From Candidatus Puniceispirillum sp. (GTDB taxonomy: Bacteria > Pseudomonadota > Alphaproteobacteria > Puniceispirillales > Puniceispirillaceae): a DNA stretch of 56,908 nt. A program made the position numbers and the translations under genes. The notes beneath the pieces were generated by a model. It was not told the origin of the DNA. It saw only the letters and a program-made list of their open reading frames with translations, and made no database searches. Below are positions 55,217-56,908 of this stretch, piece by piece; within the stretch, counting starts at the first letter, position 1, and every line of letters begins with the position of its first letter. The DNA lies in contig JAOEUK010000011.1 in the NCBI GenBank assembly GCA_028382965.1, positions 1 to 56,908 of the forward strand, read 5' to 3'.

Positions 55217-56487
55217 ATGGGATTTGTTGTTAAAAGGGATGAAAACTACTCAGCAAGGCTTGCTATACCCAAAGCCTTGCGTCCCATATTAGGCCAAAAT
55301 GAGTTTAAGAAATCCCTTGGAACGACAAGCAAAAAAGAAGCTGAACTGCTGGCTGCACCCATGGTCTTAAGATGGAAGAAACTCATCGAAGAGGCGAGGG
55401 TCGATGGAGCTACAGCCAATGCTAAAGCCTTGCACCGCGCCTTAAGCAACAGCAAGGCTGGTGATCTCATAGACGAAGACGGTGCAATGGAGGTGGTTCA
55501 GGCTATCATCATCGAGGATGCTATCGAAAAGACTATCCTTGGCGGCAGAGACATCAACAGCATCAATACTAAAAGCGATAGAGCCGCTGTCAAAGCCTTC
55601 TATGACATTGCCTCAGGCCAAGTAGTTACCTTGGATGACTATGTCGATGGATGGTTGGCCTCTATCTCCCACCTTAAGCCAAGAACCATCAATCAGATGA
55701 AGCGGGATGTTGTGTCTTTTCTGAAAGAAGAGACAAGCCATATTCCCACCAGAGAGACGATAGCTGCTTGGATTAGGGCGTCTAAATCTGCTGGGGCGCT
55801 AAGTCCATCAAACGCAAGCTAGGCTCCCTTGGCTCTTTCTGGGAGTATTTGCTGATAGAAGGAGTGGTGACTGGCTTATCGCCCTTCTCAGGCCATAAGT
55901 TACCAAGAGACGTAGCCAAGACCAAACCAACCAGAAGAGCCTTTAGCAATGATGAGTGTCTTGCCCTTGTGGCTAAAGTTGCCTTGAGTAAAGACACTGC
56001 ACTGGCTGACCTGATAACACTTGGCCTTTATACTGGCGCAAGGATTGAGGAGCTGTGTCGGTTAAAGGTGGATGATATTATCGTTGAAGATAACCATCGT
56101 GCCCTTCGCATCGACAAGTCAAAGACACAAGCCGGAACCAGAACAGTGCCTCTCCATCCAGCCATTACTGACCTTGTCGACAGGCTTGCTGCAGACAGCA
56201 AGGATGGCTATTTGGTCTTCTCCAAATCCAAGAACCAGTATGACGAGAGGTCGACAGGGTTAAGCAGACGCTTTGGGAGACTGAAGTCATCACTAGGTTA
56301 TGGCCCTGAGCTGGTCTTCCACAGCCTTCGAAAGACAGTAACGACAAAGCTAGAACAGGCTGGTGTCTCTGAAGGCATTGCTGCAGACATTGTTGGCCAT
56401 GAAAAGCAGACCATAACCGATGGTCTTTACTCAGGTGGAACGTCTATGGCGCAGAAGATGGAAGCCATCAGTAAAATCACCTACTGA
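55217..56487 (+). pseudogene. Tyrosine recombinase/integrase, split by a frameshift near 55793-55800
   Basis: The N-terminal part (55217-55822) starts MGFVVKRDENYSARLAIPKA and carries the SAM-like core-binding domain (SHLKPRTINQMKRDVVSFL). The same frame ends early at TAG 55820. The next frame picks up with KSIKRKLGSLGSFWEYL and holds the catalytic domain: Arg in LYTGARIEELCRLK, His-Arg in FHSLRKTVTTK, and a His...Tyr end in VGHEKQTITDGLYSGG. Restoring one G in the four-G run at 55793-55796 joins the frames, so this is either a real lesion, a sequencing error or a programmed shift. It follows tRNA-Ser directly, the normal place for an integrated element. Third codon positions are richer in C than in the neighbours. 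Confidence 0.85.
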
Positions 56488-56544
56488 GCAAAGACACACA
56501 AACAGAGTATTATTGTCATAAGGGGTTGACTTTTATGATGAAAT

Positions 56545-56560
56545 ATGGTCCACAGACCAT
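56545..56560. repeat. Short inverted repeat ATGGTC-CACA-GACCAT
   Basis: Six perfect pairs around a four-base loop, about 60 bases after the integrase stop. It may be an RNA hairpin or an operator half of the element. Confidence 0.4.
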
Positions 56561-56695
56561 GGTCAGTCGTAATGATTTCCGACAAACGACGACTATCCCA
56601 ATCCTTGCAAATCAAGATGCCTTTTAACGGCGATTAGAGATTCGCTGAGGGGGTGTGAATGGTCTTTAGCTACATCTCTAGACAAAGGGGCTTTA

Positions 56696-56759
56696 AGCCA
56701 GCTCAGTGACTCTTAAATCGCAATGCTAGAATTACACACTGAGGTGACCATAGCTGGCT
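56696..56759. repeat. Nested inverted repeats
   Basis: AGCCAGCT (56696-56703) matches AGCTGGCT (56752-56759), and inside it CTCAGTG (56702-56708) matches CACTGAG (56737-56743). Together they allow 13 base pairs with a 10-base bulge and a 28-base loop. A structured RNA or recombination site is possible. Confidence 0.45.
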
Positions 56760-56816
56760 GGTGTTTGACCACCCCGATGAAGACAGAACAGACAACAACA
56801 ACTTCATCATTCTCCC

Positions 56817-56842
56817 CCTTAAGTAACTATAGTCACCTAAGG
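56817..56842. repeat. 26-bp near-perfect palindrome
   Basis: CCTTAAGTAACTATAG with TCACCTAAGG reads as an inverted repeat centred on ACTATAGT. Only two pairs (four positions) mismatch, and on the minus strand these become G-U pairs. It is operator-like and lies 20 bases before the microsatellite. Confidence 0.5.
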
Positions 56843-56861
56843 TACTAGGTTCTTATCTTGG

Positions 56862-56908
<47 letters not shown>

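Overview
The window is a piece of an alphaproteobacterial chromosome of moderate A+T content. This rests on blocks that are syntenic in Alphaproteobacteria: rpsF-rpsR-rplI-dnaB-alr-mlaE-mlaF-radA-cvpA; fabD-fabG-acpP-fabF-mltG-gmk facing rsmA-pdxA-surA-lptG-lptF; pepA-holC-ndk; purM-purN back to back with a DUF2066 gene and hdaA; ruvX-pyrB-pyrC-plsY-topA-rnr-rpmG facing away from gatCAB. The soxBDAG sarcosine oxidase operon and the compact spacing would fit a marine lineage such as the SAR116 group, but that is inference and no 16S rRNA is present.

Layout. Positions 1-1393 hold the 3' part of a TPR/glycosyltransferase-9-like gene built on 102-bp tandem repeats, followed by tRNA-Leu(UAA). Positions 1637-6836 carry the soxBDAG operon (minus strand), which oxidises sarcosine to glycine. 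Positions 7077-12819 are a looser stretch: an HD-domain hydrolase, an orphan membrane-anchored coiled-coil protein, a flavin reductase, a YcgN-type cysteine-cluster protein, mnmC and an SDR. Positions 13133-21130 are a long minus-strand block for ribosomal proteins, replication, cell wall, lipid transport and repair. Positions 21509-26647 run the other way with fatty acid synthesis, MltG and Gmk. Positions 26644-32130 return to the minus strand with RsmA, PdxA, SurA and LptGF. Positions 32269-41093 mix PepA, HolC, Ndk, a tiny cytochrome-oxidase-IV-like peptide, PurNM, DUF2066, HdaA, RNase D and EipB. Positions 41556-50579 are the rpmG-rnr-topA-plsY-pyrC-pyrB-ruvX block, and 50636-53861 is gatCAB, followed by a LysR regulator. 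A tRNA-Ser(GCU) at 55023 is followed directly by a frameshifted tyrosine recombinase, and the last 420 bases are gene-poor and rich in inverted repeats and a trinucleotide microsatellite. This looks like the edge of an integrated element.

How it fits together. Most of the window is housekeeping: envelope biogenesis (FabDGF/AcpP, PlsY, LptFG, SurA, MlaEF, MltG, Alr, EipB), nucleotide synthesis (PurMN, PyrBC, Gmk, Ndk), translation (S6, S18, L9, L33, GatCAB, two tRNAs, MnmC, RsmA), and DNA and RNA metabolism (DnaB, RadA, TopA, HolC, HdaA, RNase R, RNase D, RuvX). Points worth a second look are: three genes expected from synteny but not at their places (purF, lptD, dprA); a SoxD whose zinc cysteines are all substituted; a strong hairpin between acpP and fabF; a candidate S6:S18 autoregulatory hairpin before rpsF; a 43-residue CoxIV-like peptide; and the tRNA-Ser/integrase junction with its palindromes.
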